Positions 46,959 to 57,560 of a DNA stretch of 64,000 bases are shown piece after piece (positions within the stretch are counted from its first letter, which is position 1; each line of letters opens with the position of its first letter). The translations under genes were made by a program, and so were the position numbers. The notes beneath the pieces were generated by a model that saw only the letters and a list, made by a program, of their open reading frames with translations, was not told the origin of the DNA and ran no database searches. Source of the DNA: Actibacterium lipolyticum (GTDB lineage Bacteria; Pseudomonadota; Alphaproteobacteria; Rhodobacterales; Rhodobacteraceae); assembly GCF_900184935.1 (NCBI RefSeq), contig NZ_FXYE01000001.1, positions 1,240,001-1,304,000 of the forward strand. The letters are read 5' to 3'.

Positions 46959-47777
46959 ATGAAGCAACTCGAAGTCGAAAAAATTGCGTCGACTAGGCCG
47001 GTCCCGAATGGCACCAATCGTTCCATTAATTTTGATGCACAGGGACAGCTTGTCCTTTCATGGGTCGATGACCGAGGGCGGATCTGCATAGAAGGTTTTG
47101 GAAAACATCCCGCCTATGCCGAGATTGAGGCCGATGAAATTCGGTTTCCAGAGGTGCAGAGGTTCAGGGATGGGCGGTGGCTTGTTACGGGTTCCCGCTG
47201 CGCAGATCATGTCAAAAATTCACGACTGTATTCTCCGAACTTTGAATTTTTAAGTAGTTTTCACAGCGGTGATGCGGTTGCACAGACCATAATCGACCTG
47301 AACGATAATATCTGGATTGGCTATTTCGATGAAAACCCTATTGGGTTGCGAAGGTTTTCAGGTGCCGGAAATCTTACATACGATTTCAACAACTCGTCTG
47401 GTCATGACATTTTTGACCTTTATGCGATGCACCTACGCGTGAATGGCGATGTTTGGGTCTACGCCTACGACGACTTTTACCTTGCCAAAATCTCGGGTGA
47501 TATGGTCGAAATTGTATTGAAAACATGCCCAGTAGAGGGTGCGCGAGCCATTCTGGTTGATGGAAATCACGTTGCGTTTTTTGGCAGCTATCAGGGCAAT
47601 GGAGTGACTGTGCATGATATCCAAACTGGTGTTTCCACTTTGCTGAACCTGACAGCAAATGGAAACGTGATCGGGCGGACGACAATTGCCACACATGGCG
47701 ACAAGGTTGCTTTTCTGTGGCAGGATGACATCTATTTTACGCACCTGCGGAAATTGGTTAGGGCGGCCCAGAAGTAG
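46959..47777 (+). CDS. Unrecognised protein with beta-propeller-like repeats
   Basis: The protein is 272 aa, soluble, no signal peptide. Repeated short strands ending in W/Y-rich turns (NIWIGYFDE, DVWVYAYDD, KVAFLWQDDIYF) suggest a beta-propeller or similar. GGTGGGG precedes ATG 46959. I know no function. Lower GC than its neighbours hints at acquisition. Confidence 0.7.
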   Translation: MKQLEVEKIASTRPVPNGTNRSINFDAQGQLVLSWVDDRGRICIEGFGKHPAYAEIEADEIRFPEVQRFRDGRWLVTGSRCADHVKNSRLYSPNFEFLSSFHSGDAVAQTIIDLNDNIWIGYFDENPIGLRRFSGAGNLTYDFNNSSGHDIFDLYAMHLRVNGDVWVYAYDDFYLAKISGDMVEIVLKTCPVEGARAILVDGNHVAFFGSYQGNGVTVHDIQTGVSTLLNLTANGNVIGRTTIATHGDKVAFLWQDDIYFTHLRKLVRAAQK

Positions 47778-47883
47778 GTGTTGCAAGAAATGTTCAGCGA
47801 TCAATTGTCGGCAGATTGGGCGCAACTCTTCCACCGGTTTCTGTGATGCGATACGCCAACCGGGCGGCATATAGGGGACATCG

Positions 47884-48828
47884 ATGAGCGAAGCGGTAAA
47901 GGGGATGCTGGCCGTGATGGCATCCTACACGATTTGGGGCTTGTCGCCGATTTACTACAAGCTTGTCGATCACGTCCCCGCGTTAGAGGTTCTTGCGCAT
48001 CGCACGATCTGGACCTTGGTGATGTTTGCAATCGTGCTGGCCATTCAGGGGCGGCTGGGCGTGTTGCGGGCGGCGCTGTCCAATGGGCCGCAATTGGGGT
48101 TTGTCGCGCTGGCCTCTGGGTTGATTTCGCTGAACTGGTTGCTGTTTATCTTTGCCATCCAGTCGGGGCAGACGGTTCAGGCAAGCATTGGGTATTACAT
48201 CTTTCCACTGATCGCCGTTCTTTTCGGCGTGTTCTTTTTTAAAGAGCATTTGAATGCGGTGCGCGGCCTGTCAGTCGCGATCGCGGCCGGGGCGGTGCTT
48301 GTCTTGTCGGTTGGTCTGGGCAGCGCGCCTTGGCTTTCGCTGGCGTTGGCGGTCAGCTTTGCGCTGTATGGTGTGGTCAAAAAGAAGGTCGCAGCCGGGC
48401 CGGTCGTTTCCGTCACCGCCGAGGTGGTCTTGGTCGCGCCGCTTGCACTTGTTTGGCTGGTCGGGGCCGCAACGCAGGGCTGGTCTGGCATGGCGGGTGT
48501 TCAGGGCGGTCTGTTTGGTGCAAGCCTAAGTGATACGCTGTTGCTGCCACTGTCAGGTTTGTTGACGGGGGTGCCATTGATGCTGTTTGCCTATGCCTCC
48601 AAGCGGATCACGCTGACGACAATCGGGCTGGGCCAGTATTACAATTCCAGCATGCAGTTCGCCGTGGCCGTTTTGGTGTTCGGCGAGGTCGTGACCCGTT
48701 GGCACGCCATCGCGTTGCCCGCCATTTGGCTTGCACTGGCGATCTACTTTTACGATGTGGTTCGTCAGGAAAGGGCGGTGCGCAGGGCATCCGTCAATGC
48801 GGGTACATCATCAACCACGGTGACATAG
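47884..48828 (+). CDS. rarD: RarD/EamA-family transporter
   Basis: The protein is 314 aa with ten membrane segments. MLAVMASYTIWGLSPIYYKL and GQYYNSSMQFAVAVLVFGE are typical of RarD. AGGGGA precedes ATG 47884. The last 20 residues (RRASVNAGTSSTTVT region) extend past the final helix and are coded over the antisense 3' end of the LOG gene. The substrate is unknown for most members. Confidence 0.9.
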   Translation: MSEAVKGMLAVMASYTIWGLSPIYYKLVDHVPALEVLAHRTIWTLVMFAIVLAIQGRLGVLRAALSNGPQLGFVALASGLISLNWLLFIFAIQSGQTVQASIGYYIFPLIAVLFGVFFFKEHLNAVRGLSVAIAAGAVLVLSVGLGSAPWLSLALAVSFALYGVVKKKVAAGPVVSVTAEVVLVAPLALVWLVGAATQGWSGMAGVQGGLFGASLSDTLLLPLSGLLTGVPLMLFAYASKRITLTTIGLGQYYNSSMQFAVAVLVFGEVVTRWHAIALPAIWLALAIYFYDVVRQERAVRRASVNAGTSSTTVT

Positions 48829-49322
48829 GCCTTCAGGCTTTCCTCGGCGAACCCTTCACCAATAAAATGATCCATCAGCCCGGTTAGCGGGTTCCAAAAC
48901 CCATCGACGTTCAACAGATAGATGGGCTTTTCATGCAGGCCAAGCTGGCGCCATGTCAGCACCTCAAAGAATTCATCCAAGGACCCTGCGCCGCCGGGCA
49001 TAACCACGATCGCGTCAGAGTTCATGTACATGACCTTTTTGCGCTCGTGCATGTTTTCTGTCACAATAAACGTTGAAAGGTCGCGCTTGCCGACTTCACG
49101 TTCGAACAAATGCACCGGAATAACCCCGAAGGTTGCGCCGCCTGCGGCCTGCGTGGATCGGGCGATCCGCCCCATAAGCCCAACATCGCCCGCGCCATAT
49201 ACCAGCCGCCAGCCTTCTTGCGCGATGGCGCGGCCGGTTTCTTCGGCGGCCAAGGCATAGCTTTCGCGGCCTCCGTCGCGTGAGCCGCAAAAGACACAGA
49301 TCGAACGTTGGTAAGATGTCAT
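48765..49322 (-). CDS. LOG-family cytokinin-type phosphoribohydrolase (TIGR00730)
   Basis: The protein is 185 aa, Rossmann fold. VFCGSRDG opens the protein, and the signature PGGAGSLDEFFEVLTW (normally PGGxGTxxE, here with Ser) follows GAGDVGLMG. It should cleave ribose-5-phosphate from nucleotide monophosphates. Its 3' end overlaps converging rarD by 64 bases. Confidence 0.92.
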   Translation of the reverse strand: MTSYQRSICVFCGSRDGGRESYALAAEETGRAIAQEGWRLVYGAGDVGLMGRIARSTQAAGGATFGVIPVHLFEREVGKRDLSTFIVTENMHERKKVMYMNSDAIVVMPGGAGSLDEFFEVLTWRQLGLHEKPIYLLNVDGFWNPLTGLMDHFIGEGFAEESLKAYVTVVDDVPALTDALRTALS

Positions 49323-49421
49323 AGGAGGCCTCTGATGCAGGGTTCTGGACCCGTGATAGCTGGGTTGCTATGGTCTCGCAAGCGTGGCCGTGGGGAGCAG
49401 TCGCGCAGGGGGATGAGATGA

Positions 49422-50786
49422 ATGTCGATATGGGCTAATATGGGCGCGCTGATGAAAAGTGCTGCTGTTGGAACATTGGCGGTTACGGTCGCCGGTGCCG
49501 GTTATCTGGTTTACGAAAACGGGCGCACAGGCACCGTGTCAGAGGTGCCCGCCGCGCTGCCTGTGGCGCAGATTGCTGCACCTGACGATAACGTGAAAAA
49601 TGTCGCAGAACCGGTTGATTCAAATGTGGTTTCCAAGGAAGACACGCCTTCCGAAGTGACCCCGCCCAGCTTTGACGTTGTCCGGGTGGAGCCAACGGGC
49701 GGCGCCCTTATTGCAGGGCTTGCCGCACCGGGTACGGATGTAACCGTTCTGATCGATGGCCAGCCTGCGGCCACTGCGACCTCTGATCGGCGGGGGCAAT
49801 TCGTCGCGATGTTTGACATGGCCCCAAGCGAGGTTGCCCGACTGGTTTCACTGGAAACGGCCACTGGCGATGGTGAAAAAGTTCTGTCCGAAGGTGTTGT
49901 TATCCTTGAACCAACACCAACGGGCGATGCCGTTGCCGAAGCCAACCCTGTTGTCGCGGAACCCGTTGTGGTGGCCGGGCCGAAAGAAGTACCAGCCGAG
50001 GAAAAGGTCGCCGCGCTTGACGTTCCCGCGGTAGAGGAACTGCAAAGCGAACCAGCGGCGGAAGATATCGCAGAACCGAAGGCGGTTATGATCGCGACAC
50101 AAGACACCGAAGCGGTGGAAGACGTGGTCGAAACCGAAGCTGAAGTTGAAAGTGAACCCTCCGCGCCCGAAGTGGTGCAAGCCGATACCTCAACCCCTGC
50201 GATAGCCGCGCCTGCGCAAGTGGCCCGTGCGCCAGGTGTGCTGCTGGCCGATGAATCCGGTGTCCGCGTATTACAGCCACGTTCTGCGGAAACACCCGCG
50301 ACGCCAGGCCAATCCATCGTGATTGATGCGATCTCATATCGCGCAGATGGGGCTGTGGTACTGTCTGGCCGCGCCGCGCCGGGCGCGATTGTCCGTGTTT
50401 ACCTGAACAATAAGGCAGTCGGCGACGCCCGGGTTGGTGCCAGTGGCCAGTGGACGAGCACACAGGAAGACGTGGCAGCGGGCCTTTACACTCTGCGCGC
50501 TGATCAGTTGAATGCGGATGGCAAAGTTTCGGGGCGCTTTGAAACGCCCTTCAAGCGCGAGGCCGAGGCTGAACTGCTGGCCGCGTCAAATTCTGACACG
50601 TTGAAGGCGGGCACCGGGCTGCAGGCGGTCACTGTCCAGCCGGGCTTTACCCTGTGGGGGATCGCGCGGGAAAACTTTGGCGATGGCACGCTCTACGTCA
50701 AAGTCTATGAGGCGAACCGCGATCTGATCCGCGACCCTGATCTGATCTATCCCGGTCAGGTGTTTGCGATGCCCTCTGACAACTAG
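49422..50786 (+). CDS. LysM-domain envelope protein
   Basis: The protein is 454 aa. An N-terminal hydrophobic anchor (about 8-27) precedes a bacterial Ig-like segment (about 85-140), a long Ala/Pro/Glu/Val-rich acidic linker (about 160-285), a second Ig-like unit (300-375, [19 protein letters not shown]) and a C-terminal LysM (about 405-452, [20 protein letters not shown]). It likely binds peptidoglycan from the periplasmic side. GGGGGA precedes ATG 49422. Confidence 0.88.
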   Translation: MSIWANMGALMKSAAVGTLAVTVAGAGYLVYENGRTGTVSEVPAALPVAQIAAPDDNVKNVAEPVDSNVVSKEDTPSEVTPPSFDVVRVEPTGGALIAGLAAPGTDVTVLIDGQPAATATSDRRGQFVAMFDMAPSEVARLVSLETATGDGEKVLSEGVVILEPTPTGDAVAEANPVVAEPVVVAGPKEVPAEEKVAALDVPAVEELQSEPAAEDIAEPKAVMIATQDTEAVEDVVETEAEVESEPSAPEVVQADTSTPAIAAPAQVARAPGVLLADESGVRVLQPRSAETPATPGQSIVIDAISYRADGAVVLSGRAAPGAIVRVYLNNKAVGDARVGASGQWTSTQEDVAAGLYTLRADQLNADGKVSGRFETPFKREAEAELLAASNSDTLKAGTGLQAVTVQPGFTLWGIARENFGDGTLYVKVYEANRDLIRDPDLIYPGQVFAMPSDN

Positions 50787-50848
50787 TCCTCTGGTCTTTT
50801 CTGCGGGCGGGCAATACGGTCGTTCGGCCCCGCTAGGAAAGTCTCAGA

Positions 50849-52681
50849 ATGCGCCCAGCCAGCTCCTCCGCCGAAATCGCCGCACTTGAACGTGGGCGTG
50901 CCCTGAAAACGATCCGACGGGTTGGCCCATACCTTTGGCCCGACGGGCAGGGTTGGGTGAAACGACGTGTCGTTCTGGCGCTTGCGATGCTTGTACTGGC
51001 CAAGGTCATCTCTGTCGCGATCCCATTTGTCTATAAAGAGGCTGTGGACACCCTTGCCGGAGAGGGCCAGTCACCCGCATGGATGCTGGGCGCGGGGGCG
51101 GTGGGTATCACCATCGCCTATGGCATGGCGCGGCTTCTGAACGTTGGGTTTCAACAGTTGCGCGATGCGGTGTTTGCCAAGGTAGGCCAACGGGCATTGC
51201 GAACCCTAGCGCTTGAGACGTTCACTCACATCCATCGCCTTTCCATGCGCTATCACATCACGCGCAAAACTGGCGGGCTAAGCCGCATTATCGAACGCGG
51301 GGTCAAGGGCGTCGAATTCCTGCTGCGGTTCCTTTTGTTCAGCATTGGGCCGCTTGTGCTGGAACTGCTGATGGTCGCCGTGATTTTCTATGTGGTGTTT
51401 GATGTGTGGTATCTGGCCATCGTGGTTCTGACCATCGCCGCCTATGTGACCTTCACCTTCCGCGTAACGGAATGGCGGGTGAAGATCCGCCGCCAGATGA
51501 ACGATCAGGATACGGACGCCAACCAAAAGGCCATCGATAGTCTCCTAAACTTCGAAACGGTGAAATACTTCGGCGCAGAACGGCGCGAGGCAGAGCGTTA
51601 CGACGCCGCGATGGTGGGATACGAGGCCGCGGCGATCAAGACGTCCTATTCGTTGGCGTTTCTGAACTTCGGGCAGTCTCTTTTGATCACGGCTGGCCTG
51701 ATCGGCGTCATGATCTTGGCGGCCATGGGCGTTCAGGCAGGCGACTTGACGGTCGGGGATTTCGTGATGGTGAACGCCTATATGATGCAGATCACCACGC
51801 CGTTGAATTTCCTTGGAACCGTCTATCGCGAAATCCGTCAAAGCCTTGTTGATATGGGGGAAATGTTTGATCTGCTTGGTCAACCGGCCGAAGTTCAGAC
51901 CAAACCCGACGCGCCCGCGCTAAAGGTGACTGGCGGCGCGGTTGAGTTGCGCGATGTTGCCTTTGGCTATGATGATGAGCGCCCCATTTTGAAAGGCGTC
52001 AGCATCTCGGTTCCCGTCGGCGGATCGGTTGCATTGGTGGGGCCATCCGGGTCTGGCAAATCAACCATCGGGCGGCTGTTGTTCCGCTTTTACGATGTGA
52101 ACGATGGCGCGCTGCTGATTGATGGGCAAGACGTGCGCGATGTTACGCAGGAAAGCCTGCATGCGGCCATCGGCGTGGTGCCGCAGGACACGGTGCTGTT
52201 CAACGATACGATCTATTACAACATCGCCTATGGTCGCCCCGAAGCGAGCAAGGAAGAGGTTGAGGGCGCGGCCAAAGCGGCCAAGATACACGACTTCATC
52301 CAAAGCCTGCCGCACGGCTACAACACTTTGGTGGGCGAACGTGGCTTGAAACTGTCAGGCGGTGAAAAGCAGCGTGTTGGGATTGCGCGGACCTTGCTGA
52401 AGAACCCGCCGATCCTGTTGCTGGACGAGGCGACCTCGGCGCTGGACAGTGAGACAGAGGCCGAAATTCAGTCAGAGCTTAAGGCGATGGGCCACGGGCG
52501 CACCGTGCTGAGTATCGCGCACCGGCTATCTACGATCGTCGATGCGGATGAGATTGTGGTGCTTGAAAACGGTCTGGTCGCAGAGCGTGGCTGCCACGAC
52601 GATCTGCTTGCGCTTGGCGGGCGTTACGCCGCGATGTGGCAGCGCCAGCAAGCCGGAGAGGAAGGGGAGGCCGCCGCCTGA
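50849..52681 (+). CDS. Atm1-type ABC exporter (fused membrane and ATPase domains)
   Basis: The protein is 610 aa. Six membrane helices occupy about 45-330. The nucleotide-binding domain has Walker A GPSGSGKST (K404), the signature LSGGEKQR, Walker B ILLLDEATSALDSETE and the H-loop AHRLST. The TRKTGGLSRIIERG segment in the membrane domain is characteristic of Atm1/ABCB7 homologues, which export glutathione-linked sulfur or metal conjugates. Probably a homodimer in the inner membrane. Confidence 0.92.
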   Translation: MRPASSSAEIAALERGRALKTIRRVGPYLWPDGQGWVKRRVVLALAMLVLAKVISVAIPFVYKEAVDTLAGEGQSPAWMLGAGAVGITIAYGMARLLNVGFQQLRDAVFAKVGQRALRTLALETFTHIHRLSMRYHITRKTGGLSRIIERGVKGVEFLLRFLLFSIGPLVLELLMVAVIFYVVFDVWYLAIVVLTIAAYVTFTFRVTEWRVKIRRQMNDQDTDANQKAIDSLLNFETVKYFGAERREAERYDAAMVGYEAAAIKTSYSLAFLNFGQSLLITAGLIGVMILAAMGVQAGDLTVGDFVMVNAYMMQITTPLNFLGTVYREIRQSLVDMGEMFDLLGQPAEVQTKPDAPALKVTGGAVELRDVAFGYDDERPILKGVSISVPVGGSVALVGPSGSGKSTIGRLLFRFYDVNDGALLIDGQDVRDVTQESLHAAIGVVPQDTVLFNDTIYYNIAYGRPEASKEEVEGAAKAAKIHDFIQSLPHGYNTLVGERGLKLSGGEKQRVGIARTLLKNPPILLLDEATSALDSETEAEIQSELKAMGHGRTVLSIAHRLSTIVDADEIVVLENGLVAERGCHDDLLALGGRYAAMWQRQQAGEEGEAAA

Positions 52682-52696
52682 CGGCCTCCTATCTTG

Positions 52697-55600
52697 TCAT
52701 TCTGCCGCGCGAAGCGGGCGCTTTGGTGTCTCGGCTTTGTCGTCCTCGTCCGAAGGCTTTGGCTTCGCGGGCATTGCCGTGAACTCCTCGTCCTGCCAGA
52801 TGATTTCGGGGTGCTTCACTTTGCGGGCGGCGGATCGCAGGGCCATGTCTTGCGATGTTTGGCTGCCTTTGCCCAATGAAAGCGACGTAAGCAGGTCTGC
52901 CGTGCCATATGCGCCACGCCAGAACCAGATGCGAAGGGCCAGCATGGATGGAGTGAAGATCAGCGTCAGAACCGTCGCGATGCCAAGGCCAAACACAACC
53001 GCCGTTGCCAGCTGTTTCCACCACAGCGCCGTCGGGCTGTCGATGGAATAGCCCCCGTCAACAAAGTCAAAGCTAAGGCCGAACATCATCGACGCCAGGC
53101 CCGCCATCGTGGTGACTGTGGTCAACAGAACCGGGCGGATCCGCTGTTCGGCGGTGCGCACGATTGCCTCTAGCTTGGGCATGTATTGGCTGAATTCCTG
53201 ATAGGTATCGATCAGAACAATGTTGTTGTTCACCACGATCCCCGCCAGCGCCACGATGCCCGTACCGGTCATGATGATAGAGAACGCTTGCCCCATCACC
53301 ATCATCCCGATCAGAACGCCCGCCGTGGACAGCACCACCGCAAGCAGCACAAGGGCCGCGTTATAAAAGCTGTTGAACTGTGCCAGCAGGATGATGAACA
53401 TCAGCCCCAGCGCCCCAGCGAAAGCCTGCTGCAGGAACGCGCCGGATTCTGCCTGATCTTCCTGATCGCCAGTCCATTCCCATTCAATACCTGCGGGCAG
53501 GGGGGATTCGCTTTGCAGCCAGTCGGTGATCACGGCGATGCGTTCGGTGGGGTTGATTGGGGTTCCGTCATCATTATTCAGACCTGCGTCAACGGCGGCT
53601 TTCACGTCAAAGTACCGTTTCTGGTCAACACGGGTGATACGACCCAGCTTTTTGACCGGCTCACGGGTGATGAAGTTCGACAGGGGAACAAGCCCATCAG
53701 CCGTGCGCACCTTTAGGGTGTCCAGCGTTGACAGCACACGATCATCTTCGGGCAGGCGGACGCGAATTTCGATCTCTTCATCCGAAGAGGGCACGCGCAT
53801 CGTGTCCAGCAACAGCCCGCGGGTAACCAGCTGAACCATGCCACCAACCGTGGTCACGTCAGCGCCATAGCGGCCCGCCTGTTCGACATCCACGTCGATC
53901 TGCCAATCAATACCGGGCAGGGGCAGCGTGTCTTCGATATCGGCCAGACCAGTTGTTTCTTCGAATTTGGCGGAAACGGTTTCAGTGGCCTCAACCAAGG
54001 CATCCCAGTCGTCGCCCTTCAGGCGCAAGTGGACAGGCTTCGCAGAGGCGGGCCCGCGCGATTGTGAAAGGATCTCTGTCTTGATGCCGGGAATTTTTGC
54101 AAGCTCGGCTTCGATTTCGTTCAACACGACATCGCCATCAAGGTTGTCATCGTCTTTGCGATCTTCCCACGGCAGCAATTCGATCTGCACTTGTCCAACG
54201 GTATCCAGCGGAGCTTCGGCGCCGCCGTTGTTCTGGTTCAAGCCACCGTCACCGGCAAAGGCAAAGACGCTTTCGATTGCCGGGTGGTTAATGATCGCAT
54301 CCTCAACTTTGCTAACCAGCGCGTCCTTTTGTTCAAGCGATAGGTTGCCCCGCGCACGGACATAAACGATGGCTTGCTCGGGTTCGGATTCAACAAAGAA
54401 TTCGACGCCTTTGTTGTTCGCGCCATAGGCACCAAACACCATGACAACGAAGGCGATCACGCCAACGATCGAAACCAGCGGCATGATCGGGTTGCCGGTA
54501 ATAAACTTGATGAAGTGTCCAAACAGCGTGCGGCGATATCCACCGCGGATGCGTTTTGGTCCGCTTTCGATCTTCACCGCCGTAATCGCGATAGAGCTTA
54601 GGGCCGCGCCGAAACAGAAAATCAATGCGCCGGGCAAGATGCGAACCGCGCTTGGCAAGTCTTTCGACATGTCCAGAATGTACTGAGGGTTCAGCGTCTG
54701 CATCGCGCCGACAAACACGACATAAAGCGCGACAACAACCAGCAGGGCGCGCGCAATCCATGGAAGCGGGCGCACAAGCGCAGCAGCATTATCCAGCATC
54801 CGCGAGAACCGGCCTGAAACACCGCCCATGACCGGAAGATAGATCAGCGCCACGACCAATGATGCCGACAGAACAAAGATCAGCGTGACCGGCAACATGC
54901 CCATGAATTCGCCCGGAACGCCGGGCCAGAACAGCATCGGAAGGAAGGCGCACAGCGTGGTGGCCGTTGAACTGACGATGGGCCAGAACATGCGTTTCGC
55001 GGCTTCGGTAAAGGCCGCCATCGGGCCTGCGCCCTCGTCGATGCGGCGGTCCGCGTATTCGACGACAACGATCGCGCCATCCACCAGCATCCCAACGGCC
55101 AAGATCAGGCCGAACATAACGATGTTGGAAATCGCGACATCCATCAGGCCCAACAGCACAAAGCACAACAGGAAAGATGTCGGAATGGCAAAGCCCACCA
55201 GCAGCGCAGAGCGGCTGCCGAGGAAGGCCAGAACAACGATCATCACCAAGGCAATCGCAGTCAGAACAGAACCCTGAAGTTGTTCAACCATCGACGCAAC
55301 GGTGCGTGATTGATCTAGCGATGTGCCAACGGTGACGGATTGTTGAAGGTCCAGCGGCCAGTCAGCGCGCGCTTTTTCAACCGTTTCACGCACCAGATCG
55401 GCGGTGTCGATGATGTTAAAGCCTTTGCGCTTAACCACCTGAAGGGCAACGGTCGTTTCGCCGTTGTAGCGCGCGGTGCCCAGCCGGTCTTCAAACGTCA
55501 GTCGGATGTCGGCCAGATCGCCCAGCGTTACGACGCTGTCGCCATTGCGTTTTACGGGCAGTGCATAGACATCCAGCGTGTTATCGAACGAGGCCGGGAT

Positions 55601-56284
55601 TTTTACCGAAAACGCACCGGTGGGCGTTTCAACTTCGCCTGCTGCGATCAGTTGGTTGTTGTTGACCACAACATTGATCAGGTCGGCGGCGGTGACGTTA
55701 TATGCCTCTAGGCGAAGAGGGTCGATCACGACCTCAAGCATCTCGTCGCGGTGGCCGGCAAGGCCAGCTTCCAGAACGGGGTCTAGCGACTCCAACTCAT
55801 CCTGAAGGTCTTTGGCGACGCGCAGAAGCGTGCGTTCGGGCACCTTGCCCGACAGGGTCACGATAATGATCGGGAATTCGGAAAAGTTGATCTCGTTGAT
55901 CGAATATTTCTCGGCGCCTTCGGGAAAGTTTGCCTCGGCGGTGTTCATTGAATCGCGGATGTCGGCGATGATTTTGGTCTTGTCCCAACCAAATTCGAAT
56001 TCCAGCGCGACCCCGGCATAGCCTTCTTGGGCGGTTCCGCTCATGGATTTCAGGCCGTCCAGATCGGACAGTTCTGTTTCCATGGGTTTGATCAACAGCT
56101 TTTCGGAATCTTCCGCCGAAATGCCGGGGAAGGGGACCGACACAAAGATGGCCGGAATTTCGATGTCCGGCTCGCCTTCTTTGGGCAGGCCTGTATAGGC
56201 CATCGCACCCGCAAGGATCGACAAAACGATAAAGGCGACGACCATTCGCGCATGGCTGGCGGCCCAGTCAATTATGCCCGTCAT
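52697..56284 (-). CDS. RND-family efflux permease
   Basis: The protein is 1195 aa, longer than the usual 1030-1050 because of an extended central linker (about 500-600) and a C-terminal cytoplasmic tail (about 1120-1195). The membrane core keeps GMLVDGAIVVVEYADRRIDE (motif with the proton-relay acidic residues) and TTVTTMAGLASMMFG. It pumps substrates outward using protons, with the adaptor upstream. No outer-membrane channel gene is nearby. The start overlaps the adaptor stop by four bases. Confidence 0.92.
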   Translation of the reverse strand: MTGIIDWAASHARMVVAFIVLSILAGAMAYTGLPKEGEPDIEIPAIFVSVPFPGISAEDSEKLLIKPMETELSDLDGLKSMSGTAQEGYAGVALEFEFGWDKTKIIADIRDSMNTAEANFPEGAEKYSINEINFSEFPIIIVTLSGKVPERTLLRVAKDLQDELESLDPVLEAGLAGHRDEMLEVVIDPLRLEAYNVTAADLINVVVNNNQLIAAGEVETPTGAFSVKIPASFDNTLDVYALPVKRNGDSVVTLGDLADIRLTFEDRLGTARYNGETTVALQVVKRKGFNIIDTADLVRETVEKARADWPLDLQQSVTVGTSLDQSRTVASMVEQLQGSVLTAIALVMIVVLAFLGSRSALLVGFAIPTSFLLCFVLLGLMDVAISNIVMFGLILAVGMLVDGAIVVVEYADRRIDEGAGPMAAFTEAAKRMFWPIVSSTATTLCAFLPMLFWPGVPGEFMGMLPVTLIFVLSASLVVALIYLPVMGGVSGRFSRMLDNAAALVRPLPWIARALLVVVALYVVFVGAMQTLNPQYILDMSKDLPSAVRILPGALIFCFGAALSSIAITAVKIESGPKRIRGGYRRTLFGHFIKFITGNPIMPLVSIVGVIAFVVMVFGAYGANNKGVEFFVESEPEQAIVYVRARGNLSLEQKDALVSKVEDAIINHPAIESVFAFAGDGGLNQNNGGAEAPLDTVGQVQIELLPWEDRKDDDNLDGDVVLNEIEAELAKIPGIKTEILSQSRGPASAKPVHLRLKGDDWDALVEATETVSAKFEETTGLADIEDTLPLPGIDWQIDVDVEQAGRYGADVTTVGGMVQLVTRGLLLDTMRVPSSDEEIEIRVRLPEDDRVLSTLDTLKVRTADGLVPLSNFITREPVKKLGRITRVDQKRYFDVKAAVDAGLNNDDGTPINPTERIAVITDWLQSESPLPAGIEWEWTGDQEDQAESGAFLQQAFAGALGLMFIILLAQFNSFYNAALVLLAVVLSTAGVLIGMMVMGQAFSIIMTGTGIVALAGIVVNNNIVLIDTYQEFSQYMPKLEAIVRTAEQRIRPVLLTTVTTMAGLASMMFGLSFDFVDGGYSIDSPTALWWKQLATAVVFGLGIATVLTLIFTPSMLALRIWFWRGAYGTADLLTSLSLGKGSQTSQDMALRSAARKVKHPEIIWQDEEFTAMPAKPKPSDEDDKAETPKRPLRAAE

Positions 56285-57513
56285 TGTTCGCCCCCTTCAT
56301 AGGTCGCAAGCACGGGAACCCCGTCGACCACATATTCCTGACCAACGACAATAACGTCTGCGGCATCGGGCAACCCGGTCAACCAAATCCCGTCCACGGT
56401 GTCGCGCAGAACGTCAACGGCGGCGAATGCGGCGCGGTTTTCACCGTCCACCAAACGTACGCCAACGCGGCCCGTGTCGTTCAGCGTCAGTGCGGACTGC
56501 GGCAGCAGGTGCGCCTGTGTGGCACCGGAAGACAGCGCCATTTCAACGGTCTGACCGTCGCGAATGGCAAGGTCGCGGTTAGGAATTTCAACTTCTACGC
56601 GGAAGGTGCGTGTGGCTGGATCTGCCGCGCGGCTTAGGAACGTCACGCGTCCTTCAACGGCGCGGCCCGTGGCCAGTCGCCCACCAGCACGTGCCCCGAC
56701 CGAGACTTTTTCAACTTCGGTTTCGGGCACAAAACCAACCAGTTTGATGGGGTCAAGCTGGATCACGGTTGCGCAAAGCGACCCGGGCTGAAGAAGCTCG
56801 CCCAATTCCGCGCTATCGGATTCCAGCAGGCCCGCGAAGGGCGCGACGATCGTCAGGCGCTCGATCTCTTTTTTGGCGGTTGCGACGGCCGCTTCGGCGG
56901 CGGACACCCCAGAGTTGGCCGCATCAAGCCCCGACTTCGCCGCCTCGACAGAGGCCATGGCCGAAGAAACCGCAGCGGTTGTTGCAGCCGCGCGCGATTC
57001 CGACGCATAGCCATCCGCCTGCAGCTTTACGGCGGCGCGATTGTTGATTTCAGCTTCGGACAGCATGGATTTGGCTTCTTCGACGCGCGCGCTGGCCACT
57101 GGAAGGTTTGCCTTTGCTTCGGCCAATTGTGCTTCGGCTTGGGCAACATTGGACGCCCGCGTGCCCGGATCAATCTGACAGATCATCTGACCTTCGTTCA
57201 CAAACGCACCTTTACGCAGCGGTTCGGAAATGACGCGGCCAGTGGTTTCAGCCCGCACATCGACCTGCCGGGCGGCTTCGGTTAGGCCACGCACCAGAAC
57301 AGCGGCGTCGATTGGGCGCGCGGTCGAATGGACGGCAACAACAGACACTGTGCGTTCGTCCGTTTCAACGGTTTCGGTGGGTGCCTCGGCTGTTGTCTCT
57401 GCCACAGCTTCATCATCGCGTCCGGCGAAGGACAGTACGCGATCACGCTCCATCACAACTAGGTACAACACTACTGCAACGATCAAAGCCGTCAGAAAAG
57501 AGATGATCCGCAT
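56281..57513 (-). CDS. RND efflux periplasmic adaptor (membrane fusion protein)
   Basis: The protein is 410 aa. An N-terminal membrane anchor (1-25) precedes a lipoyl/barrel-sandwich domain split by a long helical hairpin rich in Ala/Glu (about 120-215; SNVAQAEAQLAEAKANLPVA and onward), then IVAPFAGLLESDSAELGELL and beta-barrel segments. It links the RND pump to an outer-membrane channel. Two inverted repeats lie upstream, so a local repressor is likely although none is adjacent. Confidence 0.92.
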   Translation of the reverse strand: MRIISFLTALIVAVVLYLVVMERDRVLSFAGRDDEAVAETTAEAPTETVETDERTVSVVAVHSTARPIDAAVLVRGLTEAARQVDVRAETTGRVISEPLRKGAFVNEGQMICQIDPGTRASNVAQAEAQLAEAKANLPVASARVEEAKSMLSEAEINNRAAVKLQADGYASESRAAATTAAVSSAMASVEAAKSGLDAANSGVSAAEAAVATAKKEIERLTIVAPFAGLLESDSAELGELLQPGSLCATVIQLDPIKLVGFVPETEVEKVSVGARAGGRLATGRAVEGRVTFLSRAADPATRTFRVEVEIPNRDLAIRDGQTVEMALSSGATQAHLLPQSALTLNDTGRVGVRLVDGENRAAFAAVDVLRDTVDGIWLTGLPDAADVIVVGQEYVVDGVPVLATYEGGEQ

Positions 57514-57560
57514 ATGTTCCTCAATGTTTTCGTTGCCTGTAGCGCGCCTAAATTGGCACT

